Source of the DNA: Vespula vulgaris
Lineage: Eukaryota > Arthropoda > Insecta > Hymenoptera > Vespidae
NCBI RefSeq assembly: GCF_905475345.1
Contig: NC_066598.1
Location: forward strand, 3,437,001 to 3,501,000
DNA: 64,000 nucleotides
Reading direction: 5' to 3'
Positions 50,761 through 63,062 of this stretch are shown here, piece after piece (position 1 is the first letter of the stretch; each line of letters begins with the position of its first letter). Under the pieces are notes generated by a model. The model did not search any database and had not been told where the DNA came from. It saw nothing but the letters and a program-made list of their open reading frames with translations. Position numbers and translations under genes: made by a program.

Positions 50761-52685
50761 ATTCGTGTTTCGCGTATTTGATGATTTTATAATGATAGAG
50801 ATCGACCACGAGAAAAAAAAAAGAAAGGAAAAAAAACAAGGTTAATTAATCGAATAAATGCTATAAATAATAATTTATTTACGAACATTTCGATCGCTGA
50901 TTTTTATCGGCCGTTTATTTATTTATTTATTTTTTTCTTTTCTTTTCTGAATTTATACGAGATTAACAAGAATCAAAAAAGGACAAAAGAAATATTAATG
51001 GAAATGAAAAAAAAAAAAAAAATGGAATGCAAGAATGAGAAACAGACAAGTAAGATAAGTCGAAAGAAAAAAAAGTTAATTTTAATTCATCGTTTCATTC
51101 AATTATTATAAATTTTAAATAAGTATTATGAGAGAGAAAGGGATTGTGAGATATTAACAAAGAAATTATTTTTATATAAAAAACAATCGAAGAAAAAAAA
51201 GATTAATTGAAATGTTAATAACTCTTTTTTGAAAAATAAAAAATTTGTTTAATATTGTAACACGACAATTGAAAATTATCCTTCAATTATTCCCTTTTAA
51301 ATAATATAATACTCCATTATCTTTCTGTTATGAAAACGTTTAAAAATTCTATTGTTATCTCTAATAAATAAATAACAAAATTCAATTACTGTCGAAATAA
51401 AAATATTTGCTTATTCAATGATTTCATATAAACAACTAAAGATCGAATATAAATTCTCAAATAAAAGTAACTTAAAAACATAATGAGGTACACTTTTTTA
51501 AATGGATGAAAATCTAATCAAATATTAAATTACGCTTATTTCTTCAATAAATGAAAATCCAATTAACTAATAAAAAACAAATTCTTTTTAATCTCGAATA
51601 CTTTTTAAAAAAATTATCATTATCATTATTATTATTATGAAAATATAATTTTAAGAAGATTTTACCAATTTTATAAAAACCATAATTACGAGTTAAAAGA
51701 CATTTTTTGAAACAAGTATGACAATTTCAACAATGACAATATTGTCAAATTTTCTCGTATTTTTATCAACTTATGCCAAATGTTCGAACGAATTTACGAG
51801 AAAAATATGGAAAAATTAACTTTATAACTTTTTTATAAAACACTTTATAACTTTTATATATTTGAACGATCATAATTGATAAACATGAGATATATTCTAC
51901 CTTCGACGTTAATTCGATTAATTGTCGATAAATAATTGAGTGTAACGAACGTGAGTTGCCTGTGGAACGTGAGAGAGACAAACAGTTGGCTAGATTTCAA
52001 CGAGTCATGCCAGCTAATTAGAATGTCGAAAATTTAACATTTTAATTAATAATTAATAACAATAATATCTAAATTAATCTAAAATTAATTACATATATAA
52101 AAAATATAAACATATACGAGTTAAATTATATATCTTAATCAAAACAAAAAAATCAATATATTATAAATTAATAATTAATAACAAAGAATACAAGAACTGA
52201 TGAAGAAATTGATGAATAAAATAAAATAAAAGTTAAGAAATAGAAGGATAATTAATTAAAATAGAAGTCAATTAAGAAAAAAAAACTTATTAATTCGGAA
52301 TTAAAAAAAAATTTACGATAGATAAAAAATGTAAAAAAAAAAGTATCGATCAATTCGAGGATTAATCATTGGATAGTCAAGATTATAATAGTTAATTTAT
52401 ATAAATAAATTAACTGGATAAATCGATAATTTTTTAATGGGTCAAATCTTCCTAGCTGATTGTAAAAATCAATTGATCTTTTAGTCTAATATATTCTTCT
52501 GTTTCTTTTCTTTTTTTTTTTTTTTTTTTAGATTGCAAAGCTACAAACTTAACTCATAAAATTACAAATCTTAAAAAGGTCTTAAAAAGGAGTATTTGAT
52601 TTTTTTAAATTATTTAAGCATTTTTAACCCACTGAAAAACTTTTGGTCCAACCTGTATATAGTATATATAATATGTGCTCATGTG

Positions 52686-52736
<51 letters not shown>

Positions 52737-53648
52737 GTTAGAGAAGCCCCTAAAAATGCACGACGCAATTCATTCGTTTGGTTTCCTTATTTACCAGTTC
52801 GATTCTGAATAATTTTATATCGATTTTATTATATTATATATATATATATCTTTCTGTAATTATAAAAATACGATCAATTCCAAAACTCGAGATCGAAGTA
52901 ACTCGAATTTAGTCACGAATTTTATTTAAACTTCAAAGAGTCAATTTGTTTAATTAATTTAAACGATACGTTGAATACTCTTATACATTTAATATAAATA
53001 TTCATTAATTAGAATGGATATCAAATATACTCATATATTTAAATTTTCATATGAAACGTAAAAACCTGATAATATTTATGGATCTTTCAAAGAATTACGA
53101 AGATAATTATTTATTGTTCATTTTGTTATATTGATAACACGAAGAAACTGTCTGAAGTTTAGGCCTACAAATGACCTAATTAAACTTTATTTGAACTTGG
53201 CATGAATTTCAAATGGAATTTGTTTCTATATATACATAATTACACACACACACACACACACACACACATGTGATTAACTCTATTACTATAATATAGTCCA
53301 TTAATAATACGATATTATTAAAATAGTAATAAAATTGTAATAATAAAATATATTATACTATATACTAATAATACAGTATTAAAACAGTAACAACAGTAGT
53401 ATAGTACAATCTACAGTATATTAATAATTAATGACAGTAATAAATTTTAAAGAAATTACAAAAGAAAACTTAATGGACTCAAAAATAAAAAAGAAGGTTT
53501 AAAAAAAGATTGTTAAGACTTCCAAAATATTATTTTTCCTTCTGTTCCTTCTTTTTTTTATACCTACATACATATACATATATATACATTTTTATATACA
53601 TACATATATATGTATGTATGTATTACAATTTACTTTTATTTCATTTAC
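50761..53648. other. Intron/intergenic, AT-rich
   Basis: No conserved exon. It lies within the F-box transcripts that use distal first exons. It contains poly-A tracts, the MITE at 52439-52656, a TA array (52690-52729) and a CA array (53243-53266). Confidence 0.5.
52439..52656. mobile_element. MITE-like element
   Basis: About 218 bp. The right end, in reverse complement, starts ACAGGTTGGACCAAAAGTTT. The left end (GGGTCAAATCTTCCTAGCTG) is a weaker partner, followed by ATTGTAAAAATCAATTGATC as in the element at 46199. Inner text AAAATTACAAATCTTAAAAA resembles the interior of 1894-2095. Non-coding. Confidence 0.5.
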
Positions 53649-53750
53649 CTTAATTTTTGATGTTAAATTTCTACGCGTATTAAATCCAATATCATCTCTG
53701 GATATGGCAGTAGTAGCATGTACAACGTTCAAATGTGTCCAAGTACTCAT
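53649..53750 (-). CDS. Alternative first exon B of F-box gene
   Basis: An ATG (53750) opens 34 codons beginning MSTWTHLNVVHATT and ending TSKIK at donor AAG/GTAAAT, phase 0. This is the same length and phase as the proximal first exon (50059-49958), so splicing to the F-box exon at 49434 would keep the frame. A minus-strand TATA-like element (53925-53932) lies about 26-33 bp ahead of a plausible start near 53900. The read-through frame beyond the donor is short. The assignment rests on phase, position and similarity to the other two first exons. Confidence 0.5.
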
Positions 53751-54906
53751 TATATCGATTGATATAATAGTCACTAAAATTATTCTACGAAACTTACTTA
53801 AATCGGATCGTTAATAAATTAACAATCTATAACGAATAGTAACCTTAATCGTAACAATGTTTTTAATCGTTTGACCGATCTAGAAGAGAGCACACTACCA
53901 ACTGTGAGTCTGACTTTAATTAGTTATAAATAAAGACAAGCTAACGCAAGCTAACCGATGGATGAGTCGTGCGCCAGAATAGATAGCCCTCTTATTGACA
54001 TACTCAAGAGGCATCATCGATGAATACGTTACATCTCAGTAGAAAAGAGGAAGAGAGATAAACAGATAGAGAAAGAGAGAGAGAGAGAAAGAGAGAGAGA
54101 GAAGGATGTTAAAAACATGCCGATGAACATCCCAACGTTCCTTCAAGCTTGCCAAAAGATGATTCTTACATTCCTGAACGATATGTATGTGTGTATGTGT
54201 GTCTGTCTCTGTCTCTGTGTATGTATGTATTTGTACGGTCAAAAAAATTTTCTTTCGTCCCTTTTAACCAAACCATGGCGAACCCCGTGAATTGCGGGAA
54301 AAGTATAAGTGACTCGTGAATTTTTTAAAAGTTAAGAACTCGAACTTCGAAGTGAATTATTTAGAAGAAAAGAGAAGTGGAAAAAAAGCAAAAAGTATAG
54401 AAAGTAAAAAAATCGAGATATCAAATCTTTAAAAAAAAAAAAATGTCCTGATAATAATCTAACATATGGATAGAATATTTTGATTTATCTAAATTTCGTT
54501 TCTAATAGGGATATCAAAATGTCCGTGGGGATAATTCTAATTGTCGAGTTATGTAACGTCATTATAAAGCAAATATATTATCTCGCTGATTTCGAATAAA
54601 ATTGTACTATTTGATTTTTGTTTTATCGATATTGTTCTTACCATAAATCGATAAAAGATCTCACGAAAAAATATGGAATTTGTTTTTTATATTTTATATT
54701 CTCTTAGTGCTAATATCTAAACCGCGCTCGACGAGTATAACATTTCTCGTTTGATTGTGAAAAAAGAAAAAAAAAAAAAAGATTTGTTTCAATCGTTTAA
54801 ACGTAAAAAAAAAATCTAAGTGATTTAATAATCATCAACGATTTCATTGGAATATCATTATTAAAATATCTTTGATTTGTCAGTTAATTTGATTTTTCAA
54901 TCTCAC
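53751..54906. other. Region between alternative first exons B and C
   Basis: It contains a candidate minus-strand TATA (53925-53932), a GA-rich tract (54047-54105), TG repeats (54183-54232) and AT-rich sequence. No other exon seen. Confidence 0.45.
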
Positions 54907-55020
54907 CGTATTAGAACGTTTGATGATCTTCTCTTTTCCATCCTCCTCGAGACAATTGAGTTGTTGCAGTGCTGCCTCCACGCTCAGGACATTCCAATTG
55001 GACATTCTTCGTATATCCAT
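54907..55020 (-). CDS. Alternative first exon C of F-box gene
   Basis: An ATG (55020) opens 38 codons beginning MDIRRMSNWNVLSVEAALQQ and ending KRSNT at donor ACG/GTGAGA, phase 0. An in-frame second ATG (55005) would give 33 codons, nearly the length of the other two first exons. The motif W-x-x-[IL]-x-V (WNVLSV here, WGQIAV in the proximal exon, WTHLNV in exon B) is shared. Joined to 49434 it gives a 521-residue isoform. A GATC repeat lies 300 bp upstream. Confidence 0.55.
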
Positions 55021-55323
55021 GATGGCACGTATGTATGTTGAATGTTGAAATCGATCAGAAAAACGAAGGAAGAAGACACGAGGATACACGAAAAAAGAAA
55101 CGTATATAAAAAAAATAATAAATAAGATTTTTAGTGCTTTTAACGGATATTTTTTTCTTTTTTTGGTGTGCTGTATATGTTTAGATCTTTATTTATTTAT
55201 TTATTTATTTATTTTTTTTTTTTTAAATAAAAAATAATACTTTTGCACACGATGAACCAAAAAAAAAAAGAAAAAAATGGACGATTATATACGCACATAT
55301 AACACACGATCTCGATTTTCAAG

Positions 55324-55372
55324 TGATCGATCGATCGATCGATCGATCGATTTTTCGTTCGATCGATCGAAA
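55324..55372. repeat. GATC tetranucleotide array
   Basis: Seven near-perfect GATC units, a short T-rich spacer, then about three more. The unit is its own reverse complement, so the array can extrude as a hairpin. It lies upstream of first exon C. Confidence 0.85.
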
Positions 55373-56045
55373 TATTATCACTAATATTTATTCACAACAC
55401 AGAATTAGTATTACGATCAAAGAAGAGTTAAATGATAACAAGTGTATATTACTTTGGACTGTACGTTCACTTTTATACCGTTCTCTAACAAATCGACTCT
55501 TTCTCCGACGAATTATCGTAAAATGGATATTAGAGTGTATCTTCGAGATGTTAACGATGATGTTTCGTATGAAAACGAATTAATAAAAGACAATTCTTTT
55601 TCATCAATTTCGAATCACTGATTATAACTTTTGGACAATTCTCGTTCGATGATGTTTCGAGCAGGCACGAATATATATATTATGTAGTAAATGAAATGTC
55701 GAATATTTAAGAGAGAGGCCTGATACGATTGACTCTTGCCTTTTTCTTTTCTTTTTTTTTTTTCTTCTTTTTCTTTGATAATCCAAGAAAAAAGATGTTC
55801 GCGACTGAACGAAAATGGACCTACTCGGTCATCTTGATGTTAACTCGTACGAATCTAATATAAGTCAGCTTGTATGTTAACCGACAGTCGGAGAGGAGAA
55901 AAATGTAACTAAAATAATCTCGAAAGTTTCTCTGCTTCCTCGAAATAGAATTACTGGAGTGGCTGTGATGCCATGTGGGAGTTGTACGGCCAGTAGAGGG
56001 CAATCGCGGCATCACGCAAAAACTATTTCGACGATTTCGAAAACG
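55373..56045. other. Upstream of F-box exon C, CTCF-like site
   Basis: No gene. The block at 55940-56030 is GC-richer and holds CCAGTAGAGGGCA (55990-56002). Confidence 0.4.
55990..56002 (+). promoter_or_regulatory. CTCF-type site
   Basis: CCAGTAGAGGGCA matches the CTCF core consensus CCASYAGRKGGCA at every position. It lies between the F-box gene and a tandemly duplicated segment. Boundary or insulator function is inferred from the motif alone. Confidence 0.5.
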
Positions 56046-57055
56046 TAATTTTCTATGCGTTGTGCGCCAAGCTTAAATTTAAAAATTTTTTATCGAAAAT
56101 CTTTCGAAACGTTTTCGCTAAGTTTCTTTTTTTTTTTAAGTAAATGAATAAAATAAAAAGAAATTAAATAACAATCAAATTTTCTGTAAATTTTTATCAA
56201 TTTTACAATTAACATTTCACGTACATAATTCATTTTATTAATTTTTACGATTAAACGGGAAATCAGAAGAATTAAATGTCGTATGTTCTACTACAGGTGG
56301 TTAAAACTACTTGTTCGAGAGTCAAACTCGAGCCTTTTGGCTGGTAGCCACTTAGAACTTGATTAATTAGTTCCGCGCATTGCACCAGTGTGTACAAAAA
56401 GTACAAACTATCGTACTTTCTTTTATGACCGAGAGATGGAATTACGAATGATTTACCGACGATCGATAATGAACATTCCTATGAAAGTTGGTAATCGCTT
56501 ATACCTTTATCAGTCATTGTTGAACCGATTATTTTAGTCGATAATAGAAAAGTTTTTATGGATTGTGCACAGAGTTTAAATAGAAAAATTCTAACAAAAA
56601 ATTGTTCATATCTTGTTCTACTAAAAAATATGTTTCGTATGAAAAATAAATGAATAAATAAAAGAATTAAATCTCAATCAAATTTCTATAAATTTTCATA
56701 TATTTTACAATGAATATTTCATATAGTTGATTTTAATGACTTTTTGATTAAACCGGAAATAAAAAGGATTAATATCGTATATTCTATCACAGATAAAGTT
56801 AAACTACTTGTTCAAGAATCAAATTCAAGTTTTTCGATTGATAGCTGTTTCAAATTTGATTAATTAATTCTTGTGAATTGCATGAGTGTGTAGAAAAAAA
56901 CGAAACATTTCTTTTTTTTGTAAACGATAGATGGAATTACAAATGATTTATCGACGGTCGGTAATAAACATTCCTATAAAAGTTGATAATAGCTCCGACC
57001 AAATTGATCGAATCATTGTTAAGTAGGATGTTTTACTTGACAATAGCAAATTGTC
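56046..57055. repeat. Two-copy tandem duplication, ~495-504 bp unit
   Basis: Copy 1 (about 56046-56549) and copy 2 (about 56550-57055) share anchors in order: GTTGTGCGCC / ATTGTGCACA, AATCAAATTTT, ACGGGAAATC / CCGGAAATAA, CTACTTGTTC, TTGATTAATT, GATGGAATTAC (56435 and 56930) and AACATTCCTAT. They differ by many substitutions, so the duplication is old. No long reading frame. Confidence 0.85.
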
Positions 57056-58143
57056 GTCTTCGTAATAATGTTAAATACATATGTTAAATCATTACTAAAT
57101 GTTTAAATAACATTTTTTTATACTATACATATCTACTTGTCTCTAGAATTACTTATAAAATATAATATATCGTTTGTGATAAATCTCTTTTGTTTTTCAA
57201 TTGTTTTGGAAATAATCGTATTATCATTTTCTTTGTTTCTTCGTGAAATGTAAATTTATTCTTGATGAATGTAAATTTGCTATTGTTCAATCATAGTTCG
57301 TTATTGGAAAAAAGAAACATATATATATACACACATATATTATATGTTCGTAATATATAATCAATACACATACATACACGCATACACACGAGATTTTTAT
57401 ATATCTTTCCGATAAAAATGTCGATCTCAAAAGGAATAGTCATGTTTTTATTTTCTTATCGATCGTAAATAACACGAAAATAACAAGAGAAAGTACATAT
57501 CAATCGTTATAACGACCGATATAACGATAATGATATTGATAATGTTTTCTAGATTGATCTTGTTATACTTTTCTAAAAGAAATATCTAAAGGAATAAAAG
57601 AGAGGGAGACTTCATGATCGATTATTCGCATGGTCCGCACGGTTTCGATCATTCGCACCGTCTCGAAATCTTTGATCGAAAGAAAAAGATCTTATCGACG
57701 AGCTCTTCGAGCGAACGGAGATAAAATTTATCTCCCGATAAATTCGAGCGAGGTAGGAGCATTGGTGTAAGAAGGATGTATGTATTAATCTGAGGAAAAG
57801 AAGAAGAAGGGATGAGAGAAAAGATTTAATCGAATCGGTTAGGGTTGTCCGTTAAGAGACAAAAGTTAGTCGACGTTACCGCGTTGCACGGCGTTCATTT
57901 CGTTCGTTAAACGTTTTCTTTATTATTATTACTTTTTTTTTGTTTTAATTTTTTCCTTAGTCCTTTTATTTTTAAAAGTGCCAAAGATATACATATATAT
58001 GTATATCGTACATATACATATATATGTACGACGAGAATAATCGAACGCAACAACAACACCAACAACAACAACAGTAGAAACAGAAACAGGAACAGGAGCA
58101 AGAGAAGGAGCAGGAGGAGGAGCAGAAGAAGCAGGTGCAGTAA

Positions 58144-58175
<32 letters not shown>

Positions 58176-58388
58176 GTAGTAGCAGTAGTGTAGCGCAACA
58201 GCAGCGCCCCTCTATCGATCTCTTTCGTAAACGGTCGTAGTATAGTAGGAATAGCAAAAAGACATAAAAGAAGACTCTGTTCTATTCTTTCCCTCCTTTT
58301 TTTACGTCGCTTATTGCCCTTCCCTTCCCTTCTATCCTCTCATCTTACTCATACATTCGCTCATTCGTTCACTTCCATCTTACCGTCA

Positions 58389-58438
<50 letters not shown>

Positions 58439-58503
58439 CTCTTTCTTTCTTATACTCGCGCATTCCGTCGTTCTCTCTCTCTCTCTCTCTCTTTTTCTCT
58501 CTG

Positions 58504-58550
<47 letters not shown>

Positions 58551-58608
58551 CACATACATACACACTTTCGTTCTATTCGCTCACACATTCTCTGTCTTTC
58601 TTTCTTTC

Positions 58609-58648
<40 letters not shown>

Positions 58649-58680
58649 TCTCTTTCTCTCTTCTTTTCGAAGTGAACATG
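57056..58680. other. Intergenic, AGC and CT arrays
   Basis: AT-rich sequence, then a CAA/CAG/AGC trinucleotide zone (58045-58205), CT arrays (58392-58433, 58471-58490, 58615-58640) and a TA array (58505-58543). Open frames here are poly-Leu, poly-Ala, Ser/Leu or Arg/Glu repeat translations. Confidence 0.5.
58045..58205. repeat. CAA/CAG/AGC trinucleotide zone
   Basis: Imperfect CAA, CAG and AGC triplets, densest at 58140-58190. It reads poly-Ala or poly-Leu on the minus strand. Non-coding by context. Confidence 0.8.
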
Positions 58681-58745
58681 CGCGCAAATATGGCGGATGG
58701 TATAAAGGCGCCTGCCTACGGCGCAACGCGACCAGTCTAGAACGT
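58681..58745 (+). promoter_or_regulatory. TATA-Inr core promoter, candidate for ZIP13-like gene
   Basis: TATAAAGG at 58701-58708 and an initiator CCAGTC with its A near 58733, about 32 nt apart, in a GC-rich stretch. An ATATGGCGGA (YY1/Pho-like) motif lies just upstream. The nearest + strand gene start is the zinc transporter ATG at 60269, so a leader of about 1.5 kb or a spliced leader would be needed. Confidence 0.4.
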
Positions 58746-60268
58746 GTCTCGTAACGGTGCTCCGTTCTCGTCCACCATTTTAAAACGATTCGCATTTTTT
58801 TCAAGTGCATACCTCGTGCCAACGTTCTTTCCTTTTTTTTCGTCTTCTTCTTCATCTTCTTTGTGTGCTTCATTTCAACTAATCGATAAAGAAAACTACT
58901 TGAAGAAAAGGAGAATAGAAATACATAATATATATATATTTATATATATATATATATATATACATACATACATACACACAACACACACACACATCACACT
59001 CACGTATATATATATATATATATATTTATACGTATCAGAGAGAAAAAAATCTTTCGTTCAAAGAACAGAGACAAGAGAAGAAAGAGAACGACGACATATG
59101 CGCTCGAGCGCGAGAAAGACGAAGACGGTTGGGGAACGAACAGGCGTATATAAAAAACGATATAACGCGACGATAATCGTCGTCGATCTTTTAGGCTCCT
59201 GAAGTCATGAAGTAAAAGAAAGAAAACAAAGAGAAAAAAAAAAAACACAAAAAAAGAACCAAAGGGGACGACTACCAAGTATTTCCTTCCTCTTCTCGAG
59301 GAGAGACGAGAAAAAGACACGCCGGCCAAGAGGCGCGGCGACGAACTCGGCTCGAAGCGACCGAACTCAGTCCTCAGTGTAGGCTAGTCGGCTCGCTCAC
59401 GGTGCTAGTGCTTTAAAGGTGCGCGCGAGGGGTTGCAGGTGTTCATTCAAGAACGTTTCTCTCACTCCCACTCTTTATTTCCCCTTCCTTCTCTTTTCGA
59501 CTAACCTAATCTTTCTTTCTGTTTTTCTTTTTTTTTTCTTTTTTTTTTTTGGTCTTTTTCACATCTTTCTTTGCTTCTTTTTATCCCATTTTCCCTCTCT
59601 CTTTCTCTCTTCCTTCGATCTCTATCCATCGTTAATGATACAACATAACCTCACTTTCTTTCTTTCTTTCTTACTTCCTTTCTTTTTTCTTTCTTTCTTA
59701 TATATCATTGCTTACAATTAGTTTGAAAGTTTGTTAGAATTGTCACGTTTTAAAGGCGTCCGTGTTACTTTGTTTTTTTTAGGCTTACGCTCCTTGCACC
59801 TAAAGAAACACAAAAGTAATAACCAACAAGAACGAGAAGAACAACGACGACGAAAAGAGAATCTTGTGAAATTTTCTTCCTCTTCTTCTTCTTCTTCTTC
59901 TTCTTTTTCTTCTTCTAATTATTCTTAACCTGTTTATTTTTTTTCTGCTTTTTCTACTTCTCTTATATATATATATTTTTTCTTTTTCTTCTTTATTATC
60001 ATCTTCTTTTTCAACGTTATCGAGTTTAAAAATTTTCGACTGATCAAATACGAATAATTTGTTATACGGTGAAAGAACTTTGATCCTACTGTGATATAAT
60101 AATAATATTATTATTAATAATAATAATAATAGTATAGTTCAAAGAGAAAGAAATAAATAAATAAAAAAGGGAGAGTGGTAATACGCACACATACATATAT
60201 ACGTACATATACATACGCGCCATAACGCCGTCGAAAAACGCACTCGCCGGCGGCGATATATAACAAAC
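58746..60268. other. Leader/promoter region of zinc transporter
   Basis: No protein recognised. A second GC-rich spot (59320-59430) has two initiator-like CTCAGT motifs (59366 and 59373) and could be the actual start site. Otherwise it holds TA/CA repeats (58930-59025), poly-T/C tracts (59510-59720), a TTC array (59877-59925) and an AAT array (60097-60131). Just before the ATG it is GC-rich again (60215-60262). Confidence 0.4.
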
Positions 60269-60491
60269 ATGGCGGTGAACATGTGCGCGCGAAATTGCAC
60301 CGAGGACACAACCGGATTCTTTTTCGAGATGATCTACGACGATATTTCGTTACCTTGGAACGAATATTCCTATTATGTCACTTACAATCCTTGGTTCTTC
60401 TCAATACTTGGCAGTACTATGGTTGGTCTTGCTGGTGTATTACCACTTTTGGTTATCCCCATTGAAGAAGGCGCCGATCTCAAGAATGGAG
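60269..60491 (+). CDS. SLC39A13: ZIP13/SLC39A13-like zinc transporter, first exon
   Basis: An ATG in AACATGG opens 74 codons plus one base, ending at donor GGTAATT (phase 1). A short polar N-terminus with an N-glycosylation sequon NCT (residue 9) and acidic residues precedes YNPWFFSILGSTMVGLAG and VLPLLVIPIEEG, the first transmembrane helix typical of ZIP13 (human GLSGVFPLLVIPLE). Family knowledge: LIV-1 subfamily ZIP with eight helices; ZIP13 moves zinc out of Golgi/vesicles in mammals, and Drosophila Zip99C (the ortholog) is reported to load iron into the secretory pathway. The remaining exons, including the HELP-type metal-binding helix, are not found before 64000, so the first intron exceeds 3.5 kb. 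Confidence 0.85.
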
Positions 60492-60624
60492 GTAATTTTA
60501 TTATATTTTTTAATTTATTACAATAATGCAAGACTTTCTTCTTTTCTTTTTCTTTGGTTCTTTTTTCTCTCTTTCCCTCTCTCTCTCTTTCTTTCTTTTT
60601 TTTTTGTTTTTAGATTATGAACCA

Positions 60625-61140
60625 TTTGTAAATGAAAAGAAGAAAAACTTGTTAAAAAGAAAATCTTTTCGAATTTTCTTTCGAAGAAATGATTTGTTTA
60701 TCGAACGACAAACGCAACATCACGATTCGTTAGAATCGTAAATATTTCAACGCAACGGTTGAGAACCCTTTTATTTTCTCGTTTCATAACGAAATTCCCT
60801 CGTGTTTCAAAGAGAAATTTTTTTTTTTTTATATTAATCTTTCGACGTTATTCCTTTGTTTCTTTTTTATTTTTTTTTGTTTATGACATGTTCGTGAAAA
60901 AAATGAGGAAAAGATAATAAAAAAAATTTTGTCAAACATTGTTCGGAAGAAATTCTTTATCGAACGACGAATGCGGCGCCACGATTGGTCAGGATTGAAA
61001 TTAAAAACCGTTAGAATTTGAACGCGACGCTAGAGGATCTTTTTATTATACTTTCTGGTTTCAACGAAACTCGTTCATATTTCTTTCTCGTTTCGTGTAT
61101 TTTATTTTTTTCTTTTCGCTTTTGATTATTATTTTTTTCT
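60625..61140. repeat. Diverged tandem duplication, ~259 bp
   Basis: Two copies (about 60625-60884 and 60885-61140) share TTTATCGAACGAC (60697 and 60956), CACGATTSGT, AACGCRACG and TTTATTWTMCTTTC-type anchors, then poly-T. Inside the first intron of the zinc transporter. Confidence 0.6.
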
Positions 61141-63062
61141 TTAAATCGAAGCATCATCGTTTTGTTGTCTCGTATGAGTTTTAATTAACGTACAATGATA
61201 TTAACCTTTTATAAATAAAAGTTGTTCATTAAATTGTCATATATTTGCACGTGTAAGACGTTTCATTGTATATTGTTAAACATTTTCGCATGTAAATTAT
61301 TCAATACAGACTTGAACTTTATACAAAGATAGATAATAATCTCAATAGAACATTTATCTTTTTCTTCTTTCGATAAAACAGCGTTTCTCAATCTATTATT
61401 CGTAGCTTTTTGCAATATGAATCGCAAAAGAGTGAGAAAGGTGATTGAATTATAAAATATTTTCAAAAAGTCATCTAGTACAATGTTCTTTGCAAATTTA
61501 CGAGAATACCACAGTTAACAGTCGAGTCTTTAAAATAATATATGGATTTTTAAAAATCTTATTTTATAAATATTTGAACCGCGATATCATTACGAACAAA
61601 TGGTCGTATAAAATATTGAGAAACACTGCGATAAACGAATGAGATAGAACTGAGGAATATTCTCGATCAAATTAAAACGTTGTAAATGAAGTAAGAATTT
61701 TCGATTTAAAAAAAAAAAAAGTATAGATAATAAATGGAACGACTATAAATATGTATAGCTATATTTACCGAACTGTTTGGCATTAGATTTTGGCAGGACC
61801 AAGTAACTCCGTCATTGGAAATACGTCGAACTAAATAATGCACATTGTGATTCATTTATAAGTAGGAATAACAATAGAACATTTTCTTTTCGTCTTCATC
61901 TACTTCCAAATTTGGGAAAGTATGATGAAATTTAATTTTAATCCGTTTAACATTTTCAAACAATGACTCGTCAAATTTTTATATCGAATGTTTCTACCAT
62001 TTTAAGTGATTATAACTGGGATATACATATCTCCGATTTTATTGCTCGTATAAATAAATGTTTCGACTAAAAAAAAAAAAAGTTGCTAGGTTTTAACGGG
62101 AAAAAGTGTAATATTTATCGCAGTTTTATCTCGCAGAGGCATTCTGCTTTTTTTTTTTCTTTTTTCTCCATATATTTTTGAAATATTTATTTTTTTTTTT
62201 AATTTTTTTAATTGCCGCAGTTGGAACCATTGAATATTTTCTAATTATGCATTCGATATATACAAGCGCATATGGAAAAAAAAGGTTGAATTAATTCGAC
62301 GAATGTTCGAAAACATTACCGATCTCATGAATGATGTATATTCGATAAACGTCGAACATATACGCTTTTCACCATATTCTTTCAAATGTAAGACCGATGA
62401 GATGTTGTACAAACCAACAATATTTCTAATTGCTTCTCATAGATAAAAATTTAGAGTCGTGAAGGGTCGTGCAACTTGAGATCAAATCGCAAGGTCAAAT
62501 TTATTTATCAAAATAACACATTGAACTATCTATCAAAATACGAATTAAGCAAAATAACAAATTGATGAATATCAACGTCGTTCATTGAATTGGGCAACTC
62601 GTATTTGGAAAAAGAAAAAGAAAGAAAGAAAAATTCAAATAAATGGCAGGGTTGAGATGAACCTCTTCGAAAGAAATTTACGGCCTTCAATCAAATAACC
62701 ATTATAACAATATCACCGCATTGTACTTCGCACTTCAGCAATCGTAAACAATGTTATTGCGATTGCACAAATTGATTAAACATCACGGCGTCTTAACTCG
62801 ATGAAATGCCGATGAGAAGAAGTATTCGTTGCATTCGTATTGGATATTTTCTACAATTATTTTATTAAAAATTTGCAGGACAACAATGACTCCCTGTGGA
62901 ATAACTTCGATAAATATTACATTTACCACTTTCAACTTTAGAAACTTGTACAGTAAACATTTGTTTCTAAAAACAATAAGATCGGAGATATATTCGAACG
63001 TATCATTTAAAATATGACACCCGTGTATAAATTCGTTATTAATTCAAGTATATATATATATA

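Noticed and set aside
51766..51981. Fourth alternative first exon of the F-box gene (phase-0 donor AAG/GTAGAA)
   Set aside because: No ATG start in frame (only TTG), and it lacks the shared W-x-x-[IL]-x-V motif.
57929..58257. Poly-Ala and poly-Leu frames
   Set aside because: CAG/AGC trinucleotide repeat read on the minus strand.
58314..59329. Arg/Glu, Ser/Leu and mixed frames near 58.3-59.3 kb
   Set aside because: CT, TA and GA repeats plus leader-like GC-rich sequence; no family similarity.
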